Assembly (NCBI GenBank): GCA_020638795.1
Contig: JACKHW010000001.1
Location: 248,001 to 312,000 of the forward strand
Length of the DNA stretch: 64,000 nt
Direction of reading: 5' to 3'
DNA from: Planctomycetota bacterium
GTDB lineage: Bacteria > Planctomycetota > UBA1135 > GCA-002748355
Position 1 is the stretch's first letter, and every line of letters starts with the position of its first letter. This document shows, piece after piece, positions 44,211 through 53,125 of this stretch. A model generated the notes under the pieces. It was given only the letters and a program-made list of their open reading frames with translations. It had not been told where the DNA came from and did no database searches. A program made the position numbers and the translations under genes.

Positions 44211-45785
44211 TCACCGACCGGGGTTCGCGCTCCCGATTCCCGACTGTCGAAGCAGATCCGGTAACGCATCCACGATTGGGCGCCGTCGGCCCATGGCGGT
44301 GAAGAGACCCGAAAGCCCGTGCGTTCCGTCGCGGACATCGCCGAGTCCGACCGTGGCGACGGAGCGTTGCATCGCGGCGAGCCCGAGGATACGCCTGAAG
44401 TATGTGACGACCGCGCTCGTGCCTCCGAAGCTGAGCGCAGTCGGTGGTGACGCATCGATCGCGAGCGTGAGTCGTGGAGGTGTTTCCGCCAGCCAGCCAG
44501 CAAGAGCGATGCAAGCGCGTGCGGATCGATCGCTCGAGTAGGAGTTTCCCTCGATCCGGAAACGCAACTCTTGAATCGTCGTCCCGTCTGCGAGCCCGAG
44601 CCAGATTTCACGAGAGCGCGGCAGCGGTGACGTGAGGATGGTTGCGAGGCGCTGGCGTGGTTTGCCCTCGTGAATCTGATGCGCGGCGGTCTTGATCAGG
44701 TCGAGCCATTTCGCGGGCTCGAGATTGCCGACACAGTTTTTCGTGTCGCGCCCGTAGGGGCAGTCGACGAGGATCAGGACGTCCGGTTCGAAGCGTTCGG
44801 CGAGGATCCAATGCGCGTGCTGCATGCGCTCCGCGAACGTCTTCGGATGCATCGTCACCGACAGCGCCGTCGGGGCAACGGTCCGCAACGCGATGCGCAA
44901 GCCGGCGGCGCGTGACTGGCGGACCGCCGATTCGAGCCGGGCGAGACGACTGCCGTCGTCGACGAGGTCCGCTCGGATTCCGAATTCGACTTCTTGGACT
45001 CCGATCGAAGTCGCACGTTCGATGTCGCGTCTGAGATCCGATGTGCTGGATCCGTCGCCGCCTCCGGTCAGCGCGTCGAGCGCGTTCTTTCCCCAACGGT
45101 CGTCACCGAGTCGCAGCGAACTCTTGATGTCGCCTCGAGGTGATGCCGGCTCGCCCTCGGCAATCGCATCCGCCTCGCGCACGATGTCGAGTGCGGGGTT
45201 GATCGCGAGGACGACGACACCGAGAACGAAGCTCGATGCGAGGGCTCCGGAGGTTCTGGCGAGCAGATTTCCCGAAGCATCGGCACGCGTTGGTAACAGG
45301 ATCGGGAGCCACACCCAAACCGGCAGAGCTTCGGCCCCCTCGCTTCCGACCATGCCTTGTGCGAGTGACCAGGCCGCGAGTGGCACGGACAGCGGCGTCC
45401 CGATGTCGACGAAGAGGACGTCGCTCGCGACCCGAGCCGCGTAGAGGAGCCCGAGCACGCAGTTCCAAGCGAGTACCGGCGCCGCGAGCACACGCCCACC
45501 GATCCCGAGTTCGCGCATGTTCGCGATGTTGGTCATGACCGCGCCGAACGTCAGCGCAGGCAATGCGACCCACGCGATCTCGAAGACCCCGTAGCCAGGA
45601 ACGTGTGCGACTCGAGCCAGCCCGAACGCGACAGGCGTGGCAATCGCGAGAAGAGCCACGAGGTAGGTCGTCGCATCACGCTTGTCGCGTTTGGTGCGAA
45701 CGGCGGCGAGGCCCGTCCCGATCGCGAGAACGACAGCGATCAGGCTGTACCCGTAGTAGAGCAGGAGGTCGGTGGAGACAGCCAT
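44211..45785 (-). CDS. Polytopic membrane protein with probable TIM-barrel tail
   Basis: 524 residues from ATG 45785 (MAVSTDLLLYYGYSLIAVVLAIG). The first 210 residues contain about six TM helices. The remaining 290 residues look soluble with an alpha/beta-barrel rhythm: GVQEVEFGIRADLVDDGSRLARLESAVRQ, AAGLRIALRTVAPTALS, DVLILVDCPYGRDTKNC, then a QRLATILTSPLPR and LTLAIDASPP. This recalls glycosidase-like or PI-PLC-like barrels, but I cannot name one. No neighbour suggests a role. Confidence 0.65.
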   Translation of the reverse strand: MAVSTDLLLYYGYSLIAVVLAIGTGLAAVRTKRDKRDATTYLVALLAIATPVAFGLARVAHVPGYGVFEIAWVALPALTFGAVMTNIANMRELGIGGRVLAAPVLAWNCVLGLLYAARVASDVLFVDIGTPLSVPLAAWSLAQGMVGSEGAEALPVWVWLPILLPTRADASGNLLARTSGALASSFVLGVVVLAINPALDIVREADAIAEGEPASPRGDIKSSLRLGDDRWGKNALDALTGGGDGSSTSDLRRDIERATSIGVQEVEFGIRADLVDDGSRLARLESAVRQSRAAGLRIALRTVAPTALSVTMHPKTFAERMQHAHWILAERFEPDVLILVDCPYGRDTKNCVGNLEPAKWLDLIKTAAHQIHEGKPRQRLATILTSPLPRSREIWLGLADGTTIQELRFRIEGNSYSSDRSARACIALAGWLAETPPRLTLAIDASPPTALSFGGTSAVVTYFRRILGLAAMQRSVATVGLGDVRDGTHGLSGLFTAMGRRRPIVDALPDLLRQSGIGSANPGR

Positions 45786-45997
45786 CGTGTCTTCATCGGA
45801 ACTTCCGTTCCCCCGAATCGCCCCCGTCGTGGAGAAGCCCATGGCAGGGCCGTCAAGGCTTCGGTAGGCGACGCGGGACGAGGCTGCTTGGCTCGAGACC
45901 CGATCCGGTCTATGCAAACGCCCAACGTCAGTGTCGAGCTCGTCTCGTCCTCACTCGAATGTCCTCAGTCGACTGGCAGAAGAAAAGAAAGGGCCTC

Positions 45998-46579
45998 ATG
46001 ACCGAGATCCTGGTGCTTGCAGGTTCGCTCCGACGTGATTCGTACAACCGGCGGCTCGCCCGCTGCGCGATCGATTGGATTCGGACGCACACTCCCGCGA
46101 CCTGCCGCGAGGTCGATCTCGCCCAATATCCGATGCCGCTCTACGACGCGGATCTCGAGACGAGTCGCGGGATTCCCGAGACCGTCGTGCAGCTCGCCGA
46201 GGTATTCGCTCGCGCGGATGGAGTCATCTTCGCGTGCCCCGAATACAATGCGTCGATCACGCCACTCCTAAAGAACACCATCGACTGGTTGTCCCGAGTC
46301 AAGCGCGACGACGGGTCGTTCGTGGCATTCGCCGGCAAGTCTGCGGCGCTGCTGAGTGCATCACCGGGGGGGCTCGGCGGCATGCGTGGTCTCGTGCACG
46401 TCACGCAGATCCTCTCGGCAATGCAGGTCCTCGTTCTGCCGCAGCAGCTTGCAGTCGCGCGGGCTCACGAAGCGTTCGACGCGGACGGCCATCTTGCGGA
46501 GCCCGTCACACGAGAACGCTTGCACGCGGTTCTCGAGAAGTTCTTGAAGCTCGTGACGGCGATTGATCACCTTTCGTGA
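45998..46579 (+). CDS. NADPH-dependent FMN reductase-family protein
   Basis: 193 residues from ATG 45998, with a purine-rich RBS (AAGAAAGGG). Flavodoxin-like fold of the NADPH-dependent FMN reductase/chromate reductase family: GSLRRDSYNRRLAR binds the FMN phosphate, CPEYNASITPLLKNTIDWLSR is the second FMN loop, and ASPGGLGGMRGL the third. Probably a soluble quinone, azo-dye or chromate reductase that limits oxidative stress. Followed after 101 bases by the yceI-like gene. Confidence 0.9.
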   Translation: MTEILVLAGSLRRDSYNRRLARCAIDWIRTHTPATCREVDLAQYPMPLYDADLETSRGIPETVVQLAEVFARADGVIFACPEYNASITPLLKNTIDWLSRVKRDDGSFVAFAGKSAALLSASPGGLGGMRGLVHVTQILSAMQVLVLPQQLAVARAHEAFDADGHLAEPVTRERLHAVLEKFLKLVTAIDHLS

Positions 46580-46680
46580 AACGTCGGGTCAGTCTGCTCG
46601 TAGCGACTTGCCTCGTAGGCAGCACGCCTCGTCGTCCCTCTCCAATCCAATAGCGTTTTTCCAAACCGCAGAGACTTTCC

Positions 46681-47298
46681 ATGTTGCGATCGTTCTTCCT
46701 TCTCCCTGCATTGCTCCCGGCACTCGCGTTCGGACTCCGTCATCAGGACGAGGCTGAAGCTCCCGACCTGCGAGCCGGAACGACGTTCGCCGTCGACGCG
46801 ATGCACTCTTCGGTCCTCTTCCGTGTGACCCACCTCAAGGCCGGCGTGTTCTGGGGGCGGTTCAACGACGTGAAGGGCACGTTCAAGATCGACGATGACG
46901 ACCTCACGGAGAGCTTCGTCAAGGTTACGATCCCGGTCGAGAGCGTCGATACCAACAGCAAGGACCGCGACAAGCACCTGCTCGGTCCGGACTTTTTCAA
47001 CGCGAAGGAGTATCCGACGATGTCTTTCGAGAGTTCGAAGATCGAGCGCGCTGGTGACAAGTATCGCGTGCACGGGACACTCGAGCTCCGTGGCACGAAG
47101 AAAGACGTCGTCTTCGACGTGACGCACAACGGAACGGCGAAGTTGTCCGACCGCTTCGGTCTGCGTAGTGGCTATGAAGCGATCGCAACGATCAATCGAA
47201 CTGATTTCGGCGTCAGCTATATGTCCGACGGCGGTGCCCTCGGCAATGACGTGCGCATCGTCATCGGCGTCGAAGGCACGGTCGCCGAAGGCAAGTGA
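46681..47298 (+). CDS. YceI family periplasmic lipid-binding protein
   Basis: 205 residues. Signal peptide MLRSFFLLPALLPALAFG. The mature protein has the YceI lipocalin-like barrel: FAVDAMHSSVLFRVTHLKAG, FNDVKGTFKID, DKHLLGPDFFNAKEYPTMSFES, then VHGTLELRGTKKDVVF and INRTDFGVSY near the end. YceI proteins bind polyisoprenoids in the periplasm. The next gene is 25 bases downstream and probably co-transcribed. Confidence 0.92.
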   Translation: MLRSFFLLPALLPALAFGLRHQDEAEAPDLRAGTTFAVDAMHSSVLFRVTHLKAGVFWGRFNDVKGTFKIDDDDLTESFVKVTIPVESVDTNSKDRDKHLLGPDFFNAKEYPTMSFESSKIERAGDKYRVHGTLELRGTKKDVVFDVTHNGTAKLSDRFGLRSGYEAIATINRTDFGVSYMSDGGALGNDVRIVIGVEGTVAEGK

Positions 47299-47323
47299 AC
47301 CCTTGATCTGATCGGCGCCTGTC

Positions 47324-48247
47324 ATGCCGCTACCGAAGCTCGAGGATCTCCTCGTTCTGCTCCCTGGTGGTCTCGTCGGGATCGTGCTCGCGATGTGCGG
47401 TCTCGTTCTCGTGCGTGCCGGAATCTCGCAGGAGCACACACGCTTGCGGCACGCGATCGGTGCGCTTCTCGTGGTCGTCGCGGTGCCCGTGGGGGCCATC
47501 GTCACTTGGTTTGCGACCCACGACGGGCTCCCGCGATTCGACGGCGGAGCGACCGAGCGCGCTCTGATCGGGTGCGCTCTCGTCGCGATCGCGGTTGCCG
47601 CGGCAGCGGCTTCGAGAAGCCCTCTTCTCGTGCGCGCGAGCCTGTGGATCGCACTCGTGGGCGTCGTGTTCTTGACGTTGCGTACCTTGATCCAGCGTGC
47701 TCCGGATGCGAGCGGCTATGTCAGTCCGATGCTTGCCACGGGTATCGGTATCGGTGTCGCGGCGTTTGCGACGCTCGGCGAACTCTCCGTAAGACGCGAT
47801 GGCCCCGCTGCCGGTCTCTTCGCGCTTTCGATCTCGCTGGGAGCCGCCGGGCAGATCGCGTTGCTGCTGGGCTCGGCGGTCTTGGGGCAACTGGCTGGCA
47901 CGGCGGCAATCGTGGTGTCGGTAGTCGCGATGAGCTGCCTCGTCGCGCCGCGCATTTTGCCTGCTGCGCCACTCGTCAGCGCGTCCGCTGCGGGATTCCT
48001 CGTGATCATCGGAGTCCTCGCTGCGTTCTTCGGCGCCGAATCCCTACCGGTCGCTGTCGCCATCGCAGTGCCGATGGCGGCGAGCGCGGGTCTGCTCGGC
48101 CGACTTCGGTGGTTCGAGGGGCGAGCATTCCTGAGATTCGCCGTGCCGATCTCGTTTGCGATGCTCGTCGCCGGCGCGGCTGTATTCGTCACCGCATCGT
48201 CCGCAGCGGAGAAGGCGAAGAGCGACCCCTACTCGGACTTTCGTTGA
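47324..48247 (+). CDS. Polytopic membrane protein of unknown function
   Basis: 307 residues with about nine or ten TM helices over the full length and short loops; few charged residues apart from loop Arg. No signature motif of a known transporter. It follows the yceI-like gene closely, which might suggest a link with isoprenoid or quinone handling. It ends 40 bases before the converging oxidoreductase gene. Confidence 0.72.
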   Translation: MPLPKLEDLLVLLPGGLVGIVLAMCGLVLVRAGISQEHTRLRHAIGALLVVVAVPVGAIVTWFATHDGLPRFDGGATERALIGCALVAIAVAAAAASRSPLLVRASLWIALVGVVFLTLRTLIQRAPDASGYVSPMLATGIGIGVAAFATLGELSVRRDGPAAGLFALSISLGAAGQIALLLGSAVLGQLAGTAAIVVSVVAMSCLVAPRILPAAPLVSASAAGFLVIIGVLAAFFGAESLPVAVAIAVPMAASAGLLGRLRWFEGRAFLRFAVPISFAMLVAGAAVFVTASSAAEKAKSDPYSDFR

Positions 48248-48287
48248 GCGTCGCTATCGCGTCGCGAAAGGCCAAGGCGACGTCGCG

Positions 48288-49586
48288 TCATGCGAAACGA
48301 CTAGGTCGGAACATCGTGGCCGCGGGTCGTTCGCTTCGGCCGCTTTCGATCAAGTCGACGATCGTCGCGCCGGCCGCGAAGGCGAAACTCATCCCGTATC
48401 CATTGAATGCGGCGCATGCGTACTCACCGGGCCGACCCGGGATGCCGCCGACGAGCGGAAGTCCATCACGGGTGCCCGCCATGATGCCGGTCCAGGACAT
48501 CGCGGTGCCCGCGCGTGCGATCGCGGGGAAGTGCGCTTCGAGCCATCCCTCGAGCCGAGCCGTGACGCCGTCGTGCACCGTGCTGTCATCGACGATGCCC
48601 GTCTCTTCGCCCGGGACTGCCCAACGCATGCCGCCGAGCGTCAAGCGGTCCTCGTGCATGCGGAAGTACTCGTAGCAGAAGTTCGACGACATCGCCCATG
48701 GCGGCATCGCGCGACAGACTTCAGCCGGGAGCGGATGCGTCGCGAGGATCTGACCCCGAAATGGAAAGATCGTTCTGCCGAGGAAGCCCGAGCGATCGAG
48801 TTCTGGTGCCAGGGCGGAGGTCGCGTGCACGAGAACGGTCGCCTCGATTTCCGACTCATCCGCGCAGCGGATGCGAAAGCCTCCGGCGTCGCCTTCGATC
48901 GCCGTCACCGTGCAGGCTTCACGAACGCGAGCGCCGCGGTCCCGCGCGCGCATCGCGAGTTCGTTAACGAACGCGAACGGATCGAAGATCGCCTCGCGTT
49001 CGAGGAAGAGGCCGCCCACGAAACCGCGCGAGAGCGGAAGCGCCTCGGCGACTTCCGAAGCGTCGAGATAGCGTGCCGGCACGCCCATGTCCGCGAGAAG
49101 CTCGGTGCTCTCGCGGAGCTCGGCGGCTTCGGGTTCCGCCTCGGCGAGTCGCAGTCCGCCACGTCGGGTCGCGGCGCACGCGAGCGATTGTTCTTCGATG
49201 ACAGCGAGCATTCCTTCGTGGTTGTCGTCGATGAAGTTCCACAGCGCTTCCGCGTCCCGCGCGCCCCACTGTCCGATCAAGCGGTTGTAGTGTTCGCCCA
49301 GTCCGAGCAGGATCTGGCCGTCGTTTCGCCCGCTCGCGCGTGCAGCGAGATGGCGCGCTTCGAGCAACGCGACCGACAAGCCGCGCGAGGCTGCGTGGTA
49401 CGCGCACGAAGTTCCGGCTACGCCTCCACCGAGGATCGCGATGTCGACGGTCTGCTCGACCGTGTCCCGCAGGGCACGGTCCCGTAGGGCACGGTCGTTC
49501 GAGGTGTCGTTGGCCGGAGTGCGCTGCCAAAGCGGTACATGACCGCCGCCTTGCGCTCCGTTCTCGATGTCGGGCGAATCCTTCAC
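48288..49586 (-). CDS. FAD-dependent oxidoreductase (DAO family)
   Basis: 432 residues from a GTG at 49586, one base after the stop of the upstream gene, which indicates coupled translation; earlier in-frame starts lie inside that gene. The first 45 residues are polar and contain the RALRD-RALRD duplication. The FAD motif is DIAILGGGVAGTSCAYHAA, followed by SGRNDGQILLGLGEHY, a DAO signature seen in gamma-glutamylputrescine oxidase-like enzymes, and near the C-terminus GTRDGLPLVGG and FNGYGMSFAFAAG. It oxidises an amine or amino acid; substrate unknown. It shares no operon with the hydroxyproline genes. Confidence 0.85.
   Translation of the reverse strand: MKDSPDIENGAQGGGHVPLWQRTPANDTSNDRALRDRALRDTVEQTVDIAILGGGVAGTSCAYHAASRGLSVALLEARHLAARASGRNDGQILLGLGEHYNRLIGQWGARDAEALWNFIDDNHEGMLAVIEEQSLACAATRRGGLRLAEAEPEAAELRESTELLADMGVPARYLDASEVAEALPLSRGFVGGLFLEREAIFDPFAFVNELAMRARDRGARVREACTVTAIEGDAGGFRIRCADESEIEATVLVHATSALAPELDRSGFLGRTIFPFRGQILATHPLPAEVCRAMPPWAMSSNFCYEYFRMHEDRLTLGGMRWAVPGEETGIVDDSTVHDGVTARLEGWLEAHFPAIARAGTAMSWTGIMAGTRDGLPLVGGIPGRPGEYACAAFNGYGMSFAFAAGATIVDLIESGRSERPAATMFRPSRFA
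49464..49493. repeat. Tandem 15-bp repeat in the oxidoreductase gene
   Basis: Two copies of a 15-mer (49464-49478 and 49479-49493) differing at one base. In the minus-strand gene they encode a duplicated RALRD pentapeptide ahead of the FAD-binding domain. Confidence 0.7.
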
Positions 49587-49587
49587 G

Positions 49588-50937
49588 TCAGAGATCTTCG
49601 CGGAGCCAGCGGCGCCAGTCTTCCTCGAGTTTCGGAAACGCGATGCCGGTCGTGTCCTCGAGGGCTCGCGCGACCAATCGGAACTCGCCGCTCGGCAGGA
49701 CTCCGGTGCGAAGCAAGATCGTGCGGAACTTCGAACGATGCTCCTGCGCGAGATAACGAACGAACGACGCCGAGATGTCGTAGAGCTGCAACGCCTCGAA
49801 GCCGAGTCGACCACCGCCGCCGAAGAGGAACGAGCGCTCGGCGATCAGGGCCTCGAGCTTGGGGAAGTCCTTGCGCGAACGCAGCAGATTGCGAGCGTTG
49901 CGAGCCGGTAGTTCGTGCGAGTACTGCGTCTCGATCCATCGCGCGAACCCTTCCTGTAGCCACGGTCCGCCGCCGTCGAGTCCCAACGTGGCCGTCATGT
50001 ATTGGTGCGTGCCCTCATGGACGTGCACGGCGCTTCGCGCATGTTCGAACCACGTTGCATAGTTGTCGTCCCACGCGTGGCCTGCCATGGCCTCTCCTTG
50101 TTGTGCCGACAACCCGAGTTGCATGGACGCGAGGATGTAGTTGCTCCGGCCGCGGTGCACGAACAGGGACAGTGGGTCCGTGCGCGATGGGGACTCGCCG
50201 CAGATCGCGACGACGCGGGGCAGAAGCTCCGCTTCGAGGAACTCGAGGATCGTCTCGTCCACGGGAGCCGTCGTGAACAGGCGGTAGAACGTCGATTGCC
50301 GAATCTCGACTTTCTTCCGATCGGCCTCGATGAATCCCGCCTCGATGCGACGACGCAACCGCTCTTCTTCGCCGAACTGGACGGCGGTCAGGCCGGTCCG
50401 TTCGACGAGCCGAACGAAGCGCAGGAGTTGTCGCGCGGCACCGACGGTCGTCGAAGGTGCGCTCTTGGGGATGTCGCACTCGACCAGAATCGCCTCGCGT
50501 CGCGGGCAGATGACGTAGCCGACGCGGCGGTGATTCGATCCGACCAGCTCGCGCTCGCAGACTGCGGTCACGAGCCCGTTGGTCCGAGCCGCATCGACTC
50601 GAATGAGCGTGCTGTCGGCGGCGAGTCCGAGAAGCACGCGACTCACCGTGGCGAAGTTCTTCGTGAGCCACGCGACCTCGAGTTCGACCTTGCCGCCTCC
50701 GAGGTTGCCCCGGAACCTCAGTGGGCGCAGGGGTTGGGTCGGAAGTCGTTCGAAATCACGCGGGATCGCGATCTCGACCCCGGCCTCGGCGAGGGCGATC
50801 GTCCGCCACGATTCGGGTGGAGACTGCCGATTCCCATCGTCCAGTCCGCCTTGCGCAAGCAGACCGGGTCCTGCCCACAGGGCGGATAGGACGGCCCTCA
50901 GCCTCAGGGATTCGAATCGCTGGCGCAAGGACTCCAT
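49588..50937 (-). CDS. Secreted HExxH-motif (gluzincin-like) protein
   Basis: 449 residues. ATG 50937 begins MESLRQRFESLRLRAVLSALWAGPGLLAQ, a probable signal peptide; an ATG at 50958 is possible. Residues 45-180 resemble the beta-rich N-terminal half of DUF1570-type proteins. HEGTH at 307-311 followed by Glu329 in WLQEGFARW gives the HExxH...E zinc site of gluzincins. The C-terminus is helical. Likely a secreted or periplasmic metallopeptidase, comparable to the HExxH part of the large protein at 58665. It is preceded by an unusually structured 450-base leader region. Confidence 0.78.
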   Translation of the reverse strand: MESLRQRFESLRLRAVLSALWAGPGLLAQGGLDDGNRQSPPESWRTIALAEAGVEIAIPRDFERLPTQPLRPLRFRGNLGGGKVELEVAWLTKNFATVSRVLLGLAADSTLIRVDAARTNGLVTAVCERELVGSNHRRVGYVICPRREAILVECDIPKSAPSTTVGAARQLLRFVRLVERTGLTAVQFGEEERLRRRIEAGFIEADRKKVEIRQSTFYRLFTTAPVDETILEFLEAELLPRVVAICGESPSRTDPLSLFVHRGRSNYILASMQLGLSAQQGEAMAGHAWDDNYATWFEHARSAVHVHEGTHQYMTATLGLDGGGPWLQEGFARWIETQYSHELPARNARNLLRSRKDFPKLEALIAERSFLFGGGGRLGFEALQLYDISASFVRYLAQEHRSKFRTILLRTGVLPSGEFRLVARALEDTTGIAFPKLEEDWRRWLREDL

Positions 50938-50990
50938 GGTACCGCTCGCAGCGTGCATCGAGGCGTTCGGGGGCTTTGGGTACAAAGGAC

Positions 50991-51015
50991 GGGCCGACTC
51001 ACGAAGAGTCGGCCC
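50991..51015 (-). terminator. Perfect 10-bp hairpin with UUCG-like loop
   Basis: Stem 50991-51000 with 51006-51015; the loop reads TTCGT on the minus strand. It is followed there by GTCCTTTGT, a weak T stretch, so it may end a leader or small RNA transcribed toward the HExxH gene. Confidence 0.5.
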
Positions 51016-51065
51016 GCTCGTTCCCTGCCATTGTTCCCTCAGGAGTTTCCTGCTTCGGAAAAGTT

Positions 51066-51097
51066 GCCCGGGACCGTCGCCTGAAACGGTCCCGGGC
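51066..51097 (-). terminator. Perfect 12-bp GC-rich hairpin
   Basis: Stem 51066-51077 with 51086-51097, 8-base loop. The arms contain GGTCCC/GGGACC, the same hexamers that recur in the adjacent element at 51138-51153, so alternative pairing between the two is possible. Confidence 0.55.
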
Positions 51098-51099
51098 TC

Positions 51100-51266
51100 C
51101 TTGATCCGTCGGTCTCTCACCCCCTACGAGGGGATGCGGGACCGACAGGTCCCACCGTTGTGTCGGGGGATAGAGCAGATGCCGTGCCACGAGGGGTGTT
51201 CCGGCTCGCATTTGTCGAGAACTTCGACAGACGATCCGTAAGTGTTTTTTGACTAATGGATTACGG
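51100..51266 (-). promoter_or_regulatory. Candidate structured leader RNA (possible attenuator or riboswitch-like element)
   Basis: On the minus strand, in order: a CCGTAA/TTACGG dyad (51261-51266 with 51236-51241) enclosing an A run; a 6-bp hairpin (51213-51218 with 51224-51229); GGGACC-TGTC-GGTCCC (51153-51138); a small CCCC/GGGG hairpin; and a GACCGAC that can pair with the GTCGGTC of the previous stem. The last two options exclude each other, the pattern expected of a switch. It matches no riboswitch class I know. Confidence 0.3.
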
Positions 51267-51385
51267 CTCTCGAGTGCGCGGCGATATCCGTCGCGTCCAG
51301 GAGGCATCCTGGGTGGCGAATCCGAGAATCGACGGGATCCGTCGACATCCCGACGGCGAGCCGTCGGAAAACCGTCGGAAACCCG

Positions 51386-52186
51386 TCAGTGCTCGCCCTT
51401 GGCGCGCTGCCACGCGGCTTCCATTTCTTCGAGCGACGCTTCACCGAGACGCGGACCGAGTTCCCGCTCGACCGCTCGGAACCGCTCCGAAAACCGCTCG
51501 ATCGTCGACCGCAACGCGGTCTCGGGGTCGGTACCGAGGTGTCGCGCCAGATTGACGACCGCGAACAGCAAATCTCCGAGTTCTTCGCGAATCCGCTCGT
51601 CGTCCCGTGGCTCTCGCTCGAGCTCCTCCCGGAGCTCTTCCCATTCCTCGTCGATCTTGGCCACGGGCCCGGAGTCGTCGGGCCAATCGAAGCCGACGCG
51701 GGCCGCCTTTTCGCCGACGCGGAGAGCTCGCAACAAGCCGGGCAGCGCACGCGGCACGCCGGCGAGGGCCGAACGTTCGCGAGCGTCGGGTGCGTCCTGA
51801 CGTTCGGCGGCCTTCATCGCCGCCCATTGGCGCAGCGCCTCGTCTCCGGTCTTGGCCTCGGCATCTCCGAAGACGTGCGGGTGGCGGCGAATCAGCTTGT
51901 CGTTGACCGTCGTCGCGACGTCGCCGATGGAAAATCGATCCTCGTCCTCCGCGATGCGTCCGAGGAGGACGCAGTTCATCAAGAGGTCGCCGAGTTCGGC
52001 GCGGATCTCATTGTCGTCGGATCCTTCGAGAGTGTCGACGAGTTCGTAGGCCTCCTCGAGAACGCACGGCGCCATGGATCGGAGGGTCTGTTCTCGATCC
52101 CAGGGGCATCCGTCCGGAGCGCGAAGTCGATCGACCGTCGCGAGCAGGCGTTCGATGCCGAGAAGTCGTGGATCCTTGCTGTTCAT
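51386..52186 (-). CDS. mazG: Nucleoside triphosphate pyrophosphohydrolase MazG
   Basis: 266 residues from ATG 52186 (MNSKDPRLLGIERLLATVDRLRAPDGCPWD), the usual MazG start. Two MazG helical domains: the first with WDREQTLRSMAPCVLEEAYELVDTL and ELGDLLMNCVL, the second with KIDEEWEELREEL and ELGDLLFAVVNLAR; the EExxE and ExxD metal sites are complete in both. It hydrolyses NTPs to NMP and PPi, cleaning abnormal nucleotides and modulating (p)ppGpp-related stress. Divergent from the DUF547 gene. Confidence 0.93.
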   Translation of the reverse strand: MNSKDPRLLGIERLLATVDRLRAPDGCPWDREQTLRSMAPCVLEEAYELVDTLEGSDDNEIRAELGDLLMNCVLLGRIAEDEDRFSIGDVATTVNDKLIRRHPHVFGDAEAKTGDEALRQWAAMKAAERQDAPDARERSALAGVPRALPGLLRALRVGEKAARVGFDWPDDSGPVAKIDEEWEELREELEREPRDDERIREELGDLLFAVVNLARHLGTDPETALRSTIERFSERFRAVERELGPRLGEASLEEMEAAWQRAKGEH

Positions 52187-52291
52187 GCGGTCGCTATACC
52201 GCATGCAGGCTCGTTCGCGCAGTACGCAGTGTCGGGACACGAACAGCGCGTTGAAAAGGTCGGGCACGAGCCGAGTGCGTAAGATGAGGCG

Positions 52292-53125
52292 ATGCACGGA
52301 CAGCTTCGTTTTTCTCGCATGCCTATCGCGCGTGCGATCGTGCTCGTCGTCTGTCTCGCGAGTTGTGCGGAGTCGGACACGCACGGTCCATCGCAGGACC
52401 CGCATGGCTCGAAGAGCGCTCTCTCCATGCATGGCAACGCCGGTGCCGCGGCAGCGCTCGAAGCGCGCAAGAAGCTCCCTTCGCTAACGGCATACGACGC
52501 CCTGCTGCGGGAAGCGAGCCAGGCCGATGGCGTGAACTACGAAGTCGTGCGCAAGCATCGCAAGGTCGTGGACGATCTGCTGGCCGCGATCGCGGTCTTC
52601 GATGTCGAGTCCGTCGACGCTGTTGCACGACTCACACTCGTGATCAATGCATACAACGCGGCCGTGCTGCGCATCGCGCTCGACGGAGTCGTCGATGGAG
52701 ACAAGGCCTCCATCGACGCAGGGCTCTTCGAGGAGCCGGCGCTGAAGTTCGCCGGTCGCGAGATGAGTCTCGACCAGCTCGCTGCGTTTGGCCGAGCGCT
52801 CAAGGATCCGCGGATTCACTTCGCGCTGCATCGCGCGATGCGTTCTTCGCCGCCGCTACGCAACCGAGCCTACGAGCCAGAAACGCTCGAATCGGATTTG
52901 GACGCGGTCACGCAATCGTTCCTCGCGAGTCAGTACGGCGCGCAGATTCGCGAGCGTCAGGTGTTCGTCAACGAACTGTTCGAATCCTCGTTGAGTGACT
53001 GGGGCGGTGAAGAGGGGGTCAAGAACTTCTTGCGACTGCACGCACCCGCGCTGGTCAAGGAGTACCTCGATGCGCCGCTCGGCTACCTTGTTGCCGATTC
53101 TCGTCTGGCAGCCCTTCAGCGGTAG
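52292..53125 (+). CDS. DUF547 domain lipoprotein
   Basis: 277 residues. ATG 52292 has GAGG six bases upstream; an ATG at 52319 is the alternative. Signal sequence with lipobox (CLASC, Cys25). DUF547 signatures: LTLVINAYNAAVLRIAL, DPRIHFALHRAMRSSPPLRNRAYEPE and a C-terminal LPxxxxW-like region replaced by FLRLHAPALVKEYLD. DUF547 proteins are found in bacteria and plants and have no settled function. The stop lies 10 bp inside the converging kinase gene. Confidence 0.85.
   Translation: MHGQLRFSRMPIARAIVLVVCLASCAESDTHGPSQDPHGSKSALSMHGNAGAAAALEARKKLPSLTAYDALLREASQADGVNYEVVRKHRKVVDDLLAAIAVFDVESVDAVARLTLVINAYNAAVLRIALDGVVDGDKASIDAGLFEEPALKFAGREMSLDQLAAFGRALKDPRIHFALHRAMRSSPPLRNRAYEPETLESDLDAVTQSFLASQYGAQIRERQVFVNELFESSLSDWGGEEGVKNFLRLHAPALVKEYLDAPLGYLVADSRLAALQR

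Larger units (their letters stand above)
50938..51385. other. 448-base gene-free region with several stem-loops
   Basis: No credible coding frame on either strand. It lies downstream of mazG and upstream of the HExxH gene, both on the minus strand. The central part (50991-51266) is a string of inverted repeats described separately; the mazG-proximal 120 bases (51267-51385) show no structure I can see. Confidence 0.55.
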
